A stretch of 64,000 nt of DNA from Pelorhabdus rhamnosifermentans (lineage in GTDB: Bacteria; Bacillota; Negativicutes; UMGS1260), in NCBI RefSeq assembly GCF_018835585.1, contig NZ_JAHGVE010000005.1:170190-234189 (forward strand), read 5' to 3'. Positions within the stretch are counted from its first letter, which is position 1. Every line of letters starts with the position of its first letter. The position numbers were made by a program, and so were the translations under genes. The notes under the pieces were generated by a model that searched no databases, was not told the DNA's origin, and worked only from the letters and a program-made list of their open reading frames with translations. This document shows positions 17,286 through 24,617 of the stretch, in pieces.

Positions 17286-17830
17286 TTATTAAGTAAATTT
17301 TCTATAGTTGCAATAGCATGCTGGGGATCTTTCGCTCTTATGCCTACTAGTTTTATAAATATAGACTTATTTTTAAGAGATTGTTCCAGTGTATCGATGA
17401 AAACGCCTCGGCCATCTAATGCGTGATCATCGGCCCAAGTTGTTTCAATACCACAGGTAGGAGAGCCATTGATTCCTATAAGTCCGACAATTTGAAACCC
17501 ATGCTTTATATATTCTTCAACCTGGTAAACAATGCAATCTACTAGTGATTGGCACAATGTTTTAGCTTGTTCTTCTTTCATGCGGAATGCAACCCTAGTA
17601 TCTTCTGATTCAATTGTGCAGTTAGCTGTTGGATCGGCTTCTCTGTCGAGTCCTAAATAAAGAAGTTCAGGACAAGGCATCTGGATTATTCCAACGTCTG
17701 CATTTAGTAATGTTTTTGTTGCCTCTAGGATTGCACCAGGATAATAGGCACAGGCGTCAATTTTGGAGTTCTGATTTAGAATACAATGGGCTACGAGAAC
17801 AATTTTTTTACTTCTCTTATCTTGAAACAT
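17282..17830 (-). CDS. TudS-related putative desulfidase (DUF523-like)
   Basis: The 182-residue protein starts at MFQDKRSKKI (AGGGAG site), ten codons inside the longest frame. It shows the DUF523/TudS layout: VAHCILNQNSK with an early Cys, QMPCPELLYLGLDRE with a second Cys, and GINGSPTCGIETTW with a third. In thiouracil desulfidase TudS three Cys hold a [4Fe-4S] cluster that removes sulfur from thiolated bases; the substrate of this homologue is unknown. It lies inside the island without a clear operon partner. Confidence 0.75.
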   Translation of the reverse strand: MFQDKRSKKIVLVAHCILNQNSKIDACAYYPGAILEATKTLLNADVGIIQMPCPELLYLGLDREADPTANCTIESEDTRVAFRMKEEQAKTLCQSLVDCIVYQVEEYIKHGFQIVGLIGINGSPTCGIETTWADDHALDGRGVFIDTLEQSLKNKSIFIKLVGIRAKDPQHAIATIENLLNN

Positions 17831-17957
17831 AAAAATTCTCCCTTCAGTGAAATAAGACATTTATATACTTACTAAAAACTATAACCATATTTTATGAAAA
17901 AATCAATTTAGTTGCTGCAAAAGGCAGCCAGCAGTAACAAAAAAAGGGAGGGCAATC

Positions 17958-18116
17958 ATGAAAGCCTTAGACAGACGAACCTGCGGCTTAATCAAAACCG
18001 CAATGACCGCTAGATATGCCCAAAATAAACTATTGGTAGGCATTGATCATCAAAGACATTACATTGAAAATCGAGCTGACAAATTTGATCAGATGGCATC
18101 TTCATATATGTTGTAA
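17958..18116 (+). pseudogene. Chimeric ORF ending in an ImmA/IrrE C-terminus
   Basis: A good GGGAGGG site and ATG open a 52-codon frame. The first 25 residues are unrelated sequence (MKALDRRTCGLIKTAMTARY). From GIDHQRHYIENRADKFDQMA onward it is identical to the end of the ImmA-like gene at 24977-25308. The HExxH catalytic motif is missing. It looks like a deletion fusion whose second half came from a second prophage copy. Confidence 0.6.
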
Positions 18117-18170
18117 AGATCTCTTTGCAAAACGTACGGCATGAAGCCGTTTTTATTTAAACTCATCAGT

Positions 18171-18184
18171 CGAACATATGTGCT
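18171..18184 (+). promoter_or_regulatory. LexA-like box before the integrase remnant
   Basis: CGAACATATGTGCT matches 12 of 14 positions of the Firmicutes LexA palindrome CGAACATATGTTCG and is repeated at 25363 before the other integrase copy. Confidence 0.45.
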
Positions 18185-18203
18185 ATAAAGGAGAAGAATA
18201 CCA

Positions 18204-18478
18204 ATGGCTACAATTCACATTGAACAGCGCTCAAAAAAGCGACTTACCTGAGCCCCCTAAACCTGAAGACTACGATCCCGACGAAGACTTAGTCAAAGTC
18301 TTTACTGGCTCCGAGATTATAACTCTTGAATCGCATGGTAAACCAATGTATCCAGGAACACCTTCCGCATGGTTCCCTGATTTTTGTGTGCTGAACATGG
18401 CCTGCCTAAATTAACATTTCATTGTTTGCGCCATACGCACGCTAGCCAATTGTTATCTACCGGTGAAGATATTTCATA
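18204..18478 (+). pseudogene. Internally deleted tyrosine integrase copy
   Basis: The segment is collinear with the integrase at 25396-26505 but lacks two internal blocks, corresponding to about 25430-25962 and 26053-26363. It keeps the start, the PEPPKPEDYDPDEDLVKVFT hinge and part of the catalytic domain, and then stops abruptly inside GEDI. At the hinge it reads ACTGGCTCCGAGATT, whereas the right copy lacks four bases. It therefore records the undamaged reading frame. Confidence 0.75.
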
Positions 18479-18622
18479 GCCTGCTTCTTGTAAATATTGA
18501 GCGACTTTATTTCCGATAGTCAGAGCTACGTCACATTCACGAAGCCCTGTATCCGAATTTACTGCACCTGGATCTGGTTCCCCGTTTGGTGCATGTCCCG
18601 GATCAATACAAAATTTAGCCAT
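18419..18622 (-). pseudogene. N-terminal fragment of a second amidase
   Basis: From the ATG at 18622 the frame encodes MAKFCIDPGHAPNGEPDPGA and continues to QYLQEAGYEI. This is an Amidase_3 N-terminus different from the 14685-15245 enzyme. Near 18480 it runs into antisense integrase sequence, so the remaining catalytic half is absent. Confidence 0.7.
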
Positions 18623-19130
18623 TATTACTACCCCCGTAATTTTATTTTTGTTTGAATCGATCAAGTAAAATTGTCGTGCGCTCCCGCAAAAAAACGAGCA
18701 AGCTGCCAGCCTGCTCAATTCCTGCATCTCTTAAATTTTCTAATACGCTCATGGCTTCTGTTGCAGCTAAGTACGTCCAAACTACTTTCAATATAATAGG
18801 CGTTTCACCACTCGCAAACAGTAGCTTATCCACATTCACAGCCATAACAGTCAGTACCATGTAAACAATTATCTTCCCAACAAAACGATGCTTCATAGCG
18901 TCACTATTTATATAGCCAGCCTTAATGGCCATAGGAATGTCAGCAATGCAGCTGTATAGATCATTATCCCGACTGCAATCCTGAAGGTGCTTATAACATA
19001 ACGCTATCCACCTAGTCAGGAGGTCAATAAATACCAAGACCACGAAAGCAACCATGGCCGTTCCATGCACACTGGTTAAAGTGGCCACGATAAACGCAAA
19101 TACAGTTTTGATCAGCCAGGCAATCAGCCA
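18594..19130. repeat. 537-bp duplication, copy B
   Basis: This is a near-identical copy of 15217-15753. Its left end joins a different amidase gene and its right end joins a ParB/methylase-like gene, so it marks recombination between two related prophages or within a tandem pair. Confidence 0.85.
18642..19130 (-). pseudogene. 5'-truncated duplicate holin
   Basis: The frame matches the holin at 15266-15802 from WLIK.VFAFIVATLTSVHG to FKQK with only a few substitutions. The first 20 or so residues are replaced by sequence antisense to or continuing the neighbouring ParB-like gene. It has no ribosome site of its own. Confidence 0.75.
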
Positions 19131-19706
19131 TGACGTCCGAGCTGCCACACATCACCAAGCTTTGTGATTGGATCTTTTATCTCTGCTGCAGCTGCCGCCG
19201 GATCAAAGTCATCTTCCTTTACTTTTTGCACATTGAAATCAGCCAGCAAATTATCTATTTGCTTATCAGAGAAGCCTGTGAGATTAACATCAAAGCCCTC
19301 CGTATTTATCTCGGTCAACAGACTGGCCAATAATTCATCATCAATCTGTGATAACTCAGCAATACGACTATCCGCGATCAAATCCGCCCCTTCTTCGGCT
19401 TCTGTCGCATAATCTTGCCTATCTACAGGTAACTTGCCCCACACCCAACAATTGAGCCGCCAGCAGTCGCCCATGACCGCGTACAACAAAACCATAGCGG
19501 GTGCTTACCGTTATCGGAGCACGCCAACCCTGGCTTTTTATTATCTTGGCCAATAATTCAATTTGCTTTTGCGGATGCGTATTTGGATTACGCGAATTCG
19601 GAACTAGCATTGTTATATCGGCAAGTTCGTCATACGCGCAATGAACCGGAACATTGTCAGCCGTAACACTCATTTCAACATTCACCTGCCCTCGCAACTT
19701 GACCAT
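19125..19706 (-). pseudogene. ParB-like/DNA methylase gene, frameshifted and truncated
   Basis: The gene starts with MVKLRGQVNVEM (GGAGGTAATAGCT site). It encodes a ParB-like N-terminal domain (MLVPNSRNPNTHPQKQIELL, then VRGHGRLLAAQLLGV) of the type fused to phage DNA methyltransferases. A one-base insertion near 19430 breaks VGQVPVDRQDYATEAEE. After the frame change it continues through ADLIADSRIAELSQIDDELL to KDPITKLGDVWQLGRH, where it meets the holin duplicate. The methylase catalytic part is missing. Confidence 0.7.
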
Positions 19707-19736
19707 AGCTATTACCTCCGATTTGGCAAAAAGAAA

Positions 19737-19755
19737 AGAGCCCCAATGGCTCTCA
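19737..19755 (-). terminator. Terminator of the Spo0E-like gene
   Basis: AGAGCC and GGCTCT pair with a 5-nt loop and are followed on the minus strand by TTTTCTTTTT. Confidence 0.65.
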
Positions 19756-19760
19756 ATGAC

Positions 19761-19910
19761 TTACTTTAAATCGCTATATTCTTTCATCTTATTTCTAAAT
19801 GCTTGGCTCGCTCGAATCGCCTCAGGTGAATCAATACCTTTTTTACTAACAACTTCACTGAGCTTTCCTTTTAGGTACTCAACTTCTTCCCATAACTCTT
19901 CATTGTACAT
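19761..19910 (-). CDS. Spo0E-like aspartyl-phosphate phosphatase family protein
   Basis: The 49-residue protein MYNEELWEEVEYLKGKLSEV...ASQAFRNKMKEYSDLK fits the Spo0E family: two antiparallel helices with a short turn and a SQxx motif (here SQAF) where the family usually has SQxLD. Spo0E-type phosphatases dephosphorylate Spo0A-P and delay sporulation. The Asp of the motif is replaced, so activity is uncertain. The ribosome site is weak (AGGGTAC). It lies inside the prophage. Confidence 0.55.
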   Translation of the reverse strand: MYNEELWEEVEYLKGKLSEVVSKKGIDSPEAIRASQAFRNKMKEYSDLK

Positions 19911-20014
19911 AAACTGTACCCTGCTTTCTTAACAGTATTAGGCTTATTATACCATGGAACAGTTGTTTGTATTACATAAAGAAAACCGCTCTGAAGGACG
20001 ATTGGTCTAAAATC

Positions 20015-20182
20015 TCACCTGTTCCTCTTAGCTAATTTATCGGATAGCTCTTCTCTTTCTTCATATCCGCATTCAGGATTGCTACATTTCCATCTATCAG
20101 CAAGACTAGAATCAAGGGGTAATTTAATCATTGTTATATTTCGACATTTAGGACATTCCTTGCTACCAAGTTGATTATTCAT
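20015..20182 (-). CDS. Small zinc-ribbon protein
   Basis: I start at MNNQLGSKECPKC (GAGGGGATGG site), which gives 55 residues; a longer frame begins at 20245 without a site. Two pairs, CPKC and CSNPEC, form a zinc ribbon, followed by GYEEREELSDKLAKRNR. No catalytic domain is present. Probably a small regulatory or nucleic-acid-binding phage protein. Confidence 0.55.
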   Translation of the reverse strand: MNNQLGSKECPKCRNITMIKLPLDSSLADRWKCSNPECGYEEREELSDKLAKRNR

Positions 20183-20251
20183 ATTGCCATCCCCTCTTAT
20201 ACCATATTCTAACACCATTCGGCAAAAGGTAATCTTATCCTGCAAAACAAC

Positions 20252-20289
20252 TATAAGAAAAGCGCCCTATATAGGACGCTTTTCTTATA
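20252..20289. terminator. Bidirectional terminator
   Basis: TATAAGAAAAGCG pairs with CGCTTTTCTTATA, with a further CCTATATAGG pairing inside, just downstream of the 56-residue gene and facing the zinc-ribbon gene. Confidence 0.7.
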
Positions 20290-20310
20290 ATTTTTATTTG
20301 TTGCTACGCT

Positions 20311-20481
20311 TTAATTTAGATTTTGGTCATCAAAATTTCTTTGGATAGTTTCACGTACTTGCTTATATTTTTTAGCAACTTCTTCGGCTAACTTAGTAGA
20401 CTCTGTATTTTCCCATTCAAACTGAGTCTTATTTAGAACTAACATTGTTAAATCATGTAACTCGCTTCTTTCAAGGAACAT
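20311..20481 (-). CDS. Small charged helical protein, 56 residues
   Basis: An ATG after GCAGGAGG opens a 56-codon frame (MFLERSELHDLTMLVLNKTQ, then LAEEVAKKYKQVRETIQRNF). It is predicted to be all helical and soluble. No family recognised. Its own terminator follows at 20252-20289. Confidence 0.6.
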   Translation of the reverse strand: MFLERSELHDLTMLVLNKTQFEWENTESTKLAEEVAKKYKQVRETIQRNFDDQNLN

Positions 20482-20591
20482 AATAAAGCCTCCTGCTCTT
20501 TTCTATGTTCTTCGACAGGAAAATGTCTGTTCCTTTAATTTCCAGTAAATATAATCTCCCAGCCATCGATTAGGTTCGCATATCTTATGCT

Positions 20592-20987
20592 TTACCTTGG
20601 CCCGGTACCGCTAAACATTTCAAACTTGCGAATTTCCGCCATCTTCCTGAGCGCAACAAAATGACTGTTCCATCCTTCATACTCTCCGTTAGCTGCTATA
20701 TAAATTGCATTCGAAATATCAAGGGCATCTCTGGCAGCAATAACATCCGGATCGTCTTCGGCAACCTTGGCCACAATCGTTGCAGGTACCCGATCTATAC
20801 ATCCTTTGATAATTGCCTTAGCCAGTGCCCGTTTATAGGCTGTGTCCTTTATGGCCACGTCTGATTTATACCCGGTCAAAATATCGGCCAAAGTAGCTAT
20901 CTGATTTGAACACACCGCAAGCATCTCTTCAATCTGATGCGGCCCTGGATGCGCAGGAATAATAAATTGTGATGCCTTTTTACTCAT
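20592..20987 (-). CDS. Hypothetical prophage protein
   Basis: The 131-residue soluble protein (MSKKASQFIIPAHPGPHQIE...WNSHFVALRKMAEIRKFEMF) is not assigned to a family. AAAGGTGA precedes the ATG. Helices dominate and there is no membrane segment. It is downstream of two small Cys-containing genes with a 1-bp gap, so it is probably part of the same early phage operon. Confidence 0.55.
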   Translation of the reverse strand: MSKKASQFIIPAHPGPHQIEEMLAVCSNQIATLADILTGYKSDVAIKDTAYKRALAKAIIKGCIDRVPATIVAKVAEDDPDVIAARDALDISNAIYIAANGEYEGWNSHFVALRKMAEIRKFEMFSGTGPR

Positions 20988-20988
20988 G

Positions 20989-21198
20989 TTATTTCACCTT
21001 TCTATACCTATATTTCTTGCAAATAGGACACCAATACGTTTTTACATGATAAATCGTACAATTAACATATGTGCAAAGCAAAAATTCTTTTGGAATTTGC
21101 CAATTTTTATGGTGAAATAATTTACACCAAAATTCACCATACTCTCCAAGCCTCCAAGCTTTATGTACTATTTCTTTAATCTCTTCGACTGACTTCAC
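20989..21198 (-). CDS. Small Cys-containing prophage protein
   Basis: Starting from a GTG after ACAG, the 69-residue product has C-x2-C near its end (WCPICKKYRYRKVK) and other Cys at WCKLFHH and LLCTYVNC, compatible with a zinc-binding fold. It overlaps the upstream gene by 23 bp, which suggests translational coupling. Function unknown. Confidence 0.5.
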   Translation of the reverse strand: MKSVEEIKEIVHKAWRLGEYGEFWCKLFHHKNWQIPKEFLLCTYVNCTIYHVKTYWCPICKKYRYRKVK

Positions 21199-21373
21199 CT
21201 GTAATCCGGCTGCTCTTTTTACCGCACACCACTACAGGGTCATGAACCAAGTCTGTTTTATTGTTAGGCCCGTGAATTAGGCATCCGGTTCCTGTCTCAT
21301 GGATATAGCCAGCGCATAAATCCCATAGTTTAGATGCTTGTTCTGATTGGCATACGTAGTCTTTACATTTCAT
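21176..21373 (-). CDS. Small Cys-rich prophage protein
   Basis: The 65-residue product MKCKDYVCQSEQASKLWDLC has five Cys spread along its length and an AGGTGATA site before the ATG. It overlaps the next gene. No family recognised; a metal-binding small phage protein is possible. Confidence 0.5.
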   Translation of the reverse strand: MKCKDYVCQSEQASKLWDLCAGYIHETGTGCLIHGPNNKTDLVHDPVVVCGKKSSRITGEVSRRD

Positions 21374-21402
21374 ATTATCACCTCGTTTTTTTTACTAAAA
21401 AA

Positions 21403-21437
21403 CGGCATCGCCCGGACATGTTCGTCCAGTGATACCG
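21403..21437 (-). terminator. Terminator-like hairpin upstream of the Cys-rich gene
   Basis: A CGG.ATC..GGAC arm pairs with GTCC..GAT.CCG and is followed by six T residues on the minus strand. It would end transcription arriving from the Mop-like gene. Confidence 0.6.
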
Positions 21438-21578
21438 CTAATACTTAATTTAATTGAGTTTATCGATGGGCTAAAGCTATATTTTCACTATAATAAAAAC
21501 CATAAAAAAGCTTTTGCACTTTTTCTGCTTATTGACTAAATAAATAATCGTAATATCTGCTTTTTACACACTGATTTA

Positions 21579-21782
21579 CTATTTGATAACCATCATTTCG
21601 GTAGCCTTTACAAGAGCGGAAACCTTATCCCCAGGTTTCAAATTTAAGTCTTCTACAGAATCCACCGTAATAGCCGCTACTAACTCAGTCCCTTTAAAAT
21701 CCATAACAACCTTAGCCATAACTGTACCCTTAACAACTTCTTTTACAATAGCTTCCATCTTGTTTCTTCCGCTAATCTTCAA
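21579..21782 (-). CDS. Molybdopterin/molybdate-binding Mop (TOBE) protein
   Basis: The 67-residue protein starts from a TTG seven bases after GGGAGTG (MKISGRNKMEAIVKEVVKG). One TOBE domain is complete: GTVMAKVVMDFKGTELVAAI, then SVEDLNLKPGDKVSALVKAT. Mop proteins (molbindins) oligomerise to store molybdate in the cytoplasm. Its place inside a prophage-like island is unexpected; no molybdate transporter lies nearby. Confidence 0.85.
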   Translation of the reverse strand: MKISGRNKMEAIVKEVVKGTVMAKVVMDFKGTELVAAITVDSVEDLNLKPGDKVSALVKATEMMVIK

Positions 21783-21829
21783 ATTAATCACTCCCTTAAT
21801 TGTGTCTTTACCAATAACCTATCATTAAT

Positions 21830-22080
21830 ATTGCCAAAAATCAACGTATTTATTTATATTCAGCTATATTTTTAAATAAAAATGAACTATATGCACTTTT
21901 TCTCATTTTATCACCATTTATATAAAAGTTACTATACATATCGCTTATATCAGTTTACGTTAGTTTATGTTTATTTGTATTTATGAAATTTGATTTTATG
22001 AATTAAATTAAATTATAAAATAACTACTATAACAAACTTAAATGAACTAAAACAAATTAAAATTCAAAAACGCCAACATA
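21830..22080. other. Extremely AT-rich gene-free stretch
   Basis: No gene is visible between 21792 and 22242. From about 21830 to 22080 the sequence is over four fifths A+T. A run of related short words (GTTTACGTTAGTTTATGTTT) on one side is followed by an A-rich complement-like stretch (AAACTTAAATGAACTAAAAC). It could be a phage replication or regulatory region, or simply decayed DNA. Confidence 0.4.
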
Positions 22081-22126
22081 CCTCAAATTAGCAGTAAAAA
22101 TATACCTATTTCTTGTAAACTAAAAA

Positions 22127-22146
22127 GGCCGCTCATCTGAGCAGCC
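22127..22146 (-). terminator. Terminator hairpin
   Basis: GGCCGCTC and GAGCAGCC pair around a 4-nt loop and are followed on the minus strand by TTTTTAG. It lies about 95 bp past the 22243 gene. Confidence 0.6.
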
Positions 22147-22242
22147 TCACAAATATGAAAAGGTCAGCGCCTTGCGGTCACTGCCTAATATTATCATATG
22201 CAATAGAGTCAACAATATGTTACCTGCCGAACTATCACACTA

Positions 22243-22653
22243 TCAGTTTAGCACTGAAAAAATGCTATAATTACGCCAAACTTCATGCCCGTTGACCGTC
22301 TGACGTTTATCAACGGCTTTACGTCGTATCTCTAAAAACAGTAATTTCTTAGGCGACAACATGGCTTGTACTAGTTCAATAACAATAAGCCATCGCTCTG
22401 TTCGTTCCATTTCAGCCAAACTAACTACTTTCTGTACAACAACATTTGCAGGTTCAGAGCGTGCAAACACTTCCGGCCTATTCGTTTCAGTACTGATATA
22501 GTTGAGGTCTTGATAATATTGCTTAAGTCTGGCAGGATAGTACAATAGCCATTCTTCAGCAGTAGTATCGTCGTTTTTAAGTTCTTGCATTATATTGTTA
22601 TTTATGGCAGTAATATTTCTCACCTTAACCCCTTCCCTATAGTAACGCACCAA
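22243..22653 (-). CDS. Hypothetical prophage protein, possibly ArpU/RinA-like
   Basis: The 136-residue helical protein has an N-terminal region MVRYYREGVKVRNITAINNN. Its later VVSLAEMERTERWLIVIELV and LFLEIRRKAVDKR segments are faintly like small phage late-transcription regulators. The resemblance is weak and I would not name it. No clear ribosome site. Confidence 0.4.
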   Translation of the reverse strand: MVRYYREGVKVRNITAINNNIMQELKNDDTTAEEWLLYYPARLKQYYQDLNYISTETNRPEVFARSEPANVVVQKVVSLAEMERTERWLIVIELVQAMLSPKKLLFLEIRRKAVDKRQTVNGHEVWRNYSIFSVLN

Positions 22654-22742
22654 AGCAGACGCTCCCCACGTCTGCCTTTTTAATCTATTCCTGTTCTTTC
22701 ATAAGCCTGTACAATACGGCCCTTTCCAAGCCTTGTACATCT

Positions 22743-23015
22743 CTACCAATCAACCAAGTCAGCTATGGCAATCACTGCGCCCAAAGGTAAAAATTTATCT
22801 ATTCTTTCTTGTAATGAATATTGCGCTGCAATTTCATACGGCCATAAATTAGCCCAGAATAGTTGTTGCCTACATAAATCAATGTGTTGCTTTCCCAGCC
22901 CCGCGTGAATTGCAATCGGTCCCCGATACTTCGTCGGCCATAACCTAGTTTCTATTTTCTTTTCGCCGCAGGCTATCAAACTTGCCCACGGCTGCAGGAT
23001 TGTTATGGCTTTCAT
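22743..23015 (-). CDS. ASCH/PUA-like domain protein, C-terminally short
   Basis: The 90-residue product starts MKAITILQPWASLIACGEKK and IETRLWPTKYRGPIAIHAG, the ASCH domain start seen in many phages, which is thought to bind RNA. Homologues usually continue beyond ADLVDC.., but here a stop follows ADLVDW, so about the last third is missing. AAAGGAAAGTGA precedes the ATG. Confidence 0.75.
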   Translation of the reverse strand: MKAITILQPWASLIACGEKKIETRLWPTKYRGPIAIHAGLGKQHIDLCRQQLFWANLWPYEIAAQYSLQERIDKFLPLGAVIAIADLVDW

Positions 23016-23080
23016 TATTTAATCACTTTCCTTTGTAAGATTTTTTAAAATTAGGAAACACTATAGTTAGGGGTGATTTC

Positions 23081-23218
23081 TTGACGACCAAACAAGATTT
23101 TTTCCGTTCAACCACTGATCTATCACTTGATTTAAAAGCTAATAAACAAACGCGAAATGCACAAGCCCAAAAAGGTAAGATACAGAGAAAAGCAAATAAT
23201 AATAAGCATAAAAAGTAA
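23081..23218 (+). CDS. Small Lys/Asn-rich protein, 45 residues
   Basis: A TTG after AGGGGTGA opens a 45-codon frame (TTKQDFFRSTTDLSLDLKAN, ending RKANNNKHKK). It is strongly basic and hydrophilic. It sits about 95 bp before another small basic gene on the same strand. Confidence 0.5.
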   Translation: MTTKQDFFRSTTDLSLDLKANKQTRNAQAQKGKIQRKANNNKHKK

Positions 23219-23313
23219 TTTGAAACCATAACAAAAACCATCAATATCACTAACGAACACTTTGCATATAGCAAAAATTTTTTCGGAAAACTAAAATACG
23301 AGGAGGTATTTTC

Positions 23314-23442
23314 ATGGGTGGAAGAACACTGGATCAGTTCGAAAGTCGGCAAAAGGCTAAGAAACATGCTAAACCTGCGAGCCCCACAGATAAAACATCT
23401 AAAAGCAATACAGGATCTGTTGAAACCAAAAAGAAAAGTTAA
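23314..23442 (+). CDS. Small basic hydrophilic protein, 42 residues
   Basis: An ATG after GAGGAGGTA opens a 42-codon frame (MGGRTLDQFESRQKAKKHAK, ending VETKKKS). It is low complexity and basic, with its own terminator at 23451-23475. Function unknown; it may be nucleic-acid associated. Confidence 0.6.
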   Translation: MGGRTLDQFESRQKAKKHAKPASPTDKTSKSNTGSVETKKKS

Positions 23443-23450
23443 TTACTAAG

Positions 23451-23475
23451 GGTGGCACCAGCCACCTATTTTTTT
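23451..23475 (+). terminator. Terminator of the 42-residue gene
   Basis: GGTGGC and GCCACC pair with a 4-nt loop, followed by TATTTTTTT. Confidence 0.75.
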
Positions 23476-23676
23476 GTACCTCCACTCTCTGCTCAATCTC
23501 GCGTAGCCGTTCGTCTGTCATGATATAACCTTACCCCCATTGCTTTATGGTCTTGTTGCTGAATATTGTAATTTATTGCTTGAACATATAATTTTATTGT
23601 CATCAACTACTGCTTTCATCAGTTAATTCTAATTTTGTTATTTATTTCACAACCATTTAGCACTATAATAAAAATA

Positions 23677-23953
23677 TCTGTTATAGAGTGGCGAAATCGA
23701 CAATATTATTAAGTGAGTTGACGCCATAATGTGTGTAATCGACCAATTACCTTCTTCAAATTTTAAGGTTATCTACTTTGATAACAAGAACAACGAAGTC
23801 GAAGAGTATCGTGCGTTACGTAAAATGACCAACTACTATGATAACTCCGGTAATATCTTTAAATATGTTATCAAAATCCGCTTTTCCTTAAATCAAACCT
23901 GGTAATATTCATTTCTAACGGATGTCTATAGATTTCGCCCTCTCTATAACAGA
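23677..23953. mobile_element. 277-bp cassette with terminal inverted repeats
   Basis: The ends TCTGTTATAGAGTGGCGAAA (left) and its near-complement (right, read inward TCTGTTATAGAGAGGGCGAA) form inverted repeats of about 25 bp with three differences. They enclose one short ORF (23729-23905). No target duplication is obvious. It resembles a MITE or minimal cassette and lies directly beside a hairpin repeat cluster. Confidence 0.55.
23729..23905 (+). CDS. ORF inside the inverted-repeat cassette, 58 residues
   Basis: The ORF MCVIDQLPSSNFKVIYFDNK and RALRKMTNYYDNSGNIFKYV fills most of the cassette and has ordinary codon use. The ribosome site is weak (AGTGAG, distant). No family is recognised. 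It may be a genuine small protein or a chance frame. Confidence 0.4.
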   Translation: MCVIDQLPSSNFKVIYFDNKNNEVEEYRALRKMTNYYDNSGNIFKYVIKIRFSLNQTW

Positions 23954-23962
23954 CTCAGCTTA

Positions 23963-24168
23963 TCTCCCGCATAATATTTTTATCTTCGGGTATCCTATAA
24001 ACGGAAACTCCTAATTCTTCAGTGGATAGCCAGAGTTCACACCCTGACAAGTGGACTCTGGCTTTTCCATGCATAAAAGCTGAATTCTCGGGTAACATAT
24101 AAACGCTAACAAAGATCCTCCATTTATTAGCCCGGGCCGCCAATCAGGTTCTGGCTTTTTCTATGCAC
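23963..24168 (+). repeat. Hairpin repeat cluster, copy 2
   Basis: The leader CTCCCGCATAATATTTTTAT and the word GGGTATCCTATAAACGG come first. A hairpin with GCCAGAGTTCAC/GTGGACTCTGGC arms follows, then TTTTCCATGCATAAAAGC, a second GGGTAACATATAAACG word and a second hairpin ending TGGCTTTTTCTATGCAC. The internal repetition shows the unit is about 100 bp. Confidence 0.6.
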
Positions 24169-24291
24169 AACTATCTTTTAACATTATGTTAATTTAAAGC
24201 ATATATTGTATTGAGGCATCAAAACTCATAGCCTGATATTCATCTAGCCAAGATTAGCCTCCGGTCTTGGCTATTTGTTATGCCATTCGCT

Positions 24292-24423
24292 CTATTTCAG
24301 CAATAGCCGCAGCCCTCTCGTAATTAACTGTTGAAAAGCTGCTTCTTTTTTCTGCGTAGCCGTCATGTTCTTTGTCTCAACTGTTTTTAACAATTGAGCA
24401 TTACTTCCGTTCGCACTTGCCAT
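24292..24423 (-). CDS. Small prophage protein, 43 residues
   Basis: An ATG after GGGAGGATGA opens a 43-codon frame (MASANGSNAQLLKTVETKNM). A different frame of the same DNA ends with an Ala/Glu-rich stretch (ERAAAIAEIERMA), so a frameshift may have shortened an originally longer protein. In YqaJ-recombinase phages the following gene is often a RecT-type annealing protein, but I cannot confirm that here. Confidence 0.4.
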   Translation of the reverse strand: MASANGSNAQLLKTVETKNMTATQKKEAAFQQLITRGLRLLLK

Positions 24424-24448
24424 AATTATTCATCCTCCCCGCAATCAT

Positions 24449-24568
24449 TTATTTAATGCTGAATCTCCGCGATGGAGCAGCTTGCTTTGATACCTGACTA
24501 TAAATCTCAGGAAATTTAGCTTTTAGTGACTTAGAATCAACCGTTGTACGACCGGAAACATTGGATAG
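24449..24568 (-). pseudogene. C-terminal remnant of a YqaJ-like phage recombinase
   Basis: About 39 codons read NVSGRTTVDSKSLKAKFPEI and then YSQVSKQAAPSRRFSIK before a stop. This resembles the C-terminal tail of YqaJ-type viral recombinases. An upstream stop and loss of the nuclease domain show it is a fragment. Confidence 0.45.
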
Positions 24569-24617
24569 CCATTATTAAAGCTATCGAAGAAGAGGAAGAA
24601 AGAGAGGATTAATACTT

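Noticed and set aside
18178..18414. 78-codon ORF as a real gene
   Set aside because: It is an artefact of two internal deletions in an integrase copy; each piece aligns to 25396-26505.
19419..19706. ParB as a chromosome or plasmid partition protein
   Set aside because: The continuation after the frameshift (DFDPAAAAAEIKDPITKLGD) is that of phage ParB-domain methylases; no parA is present.
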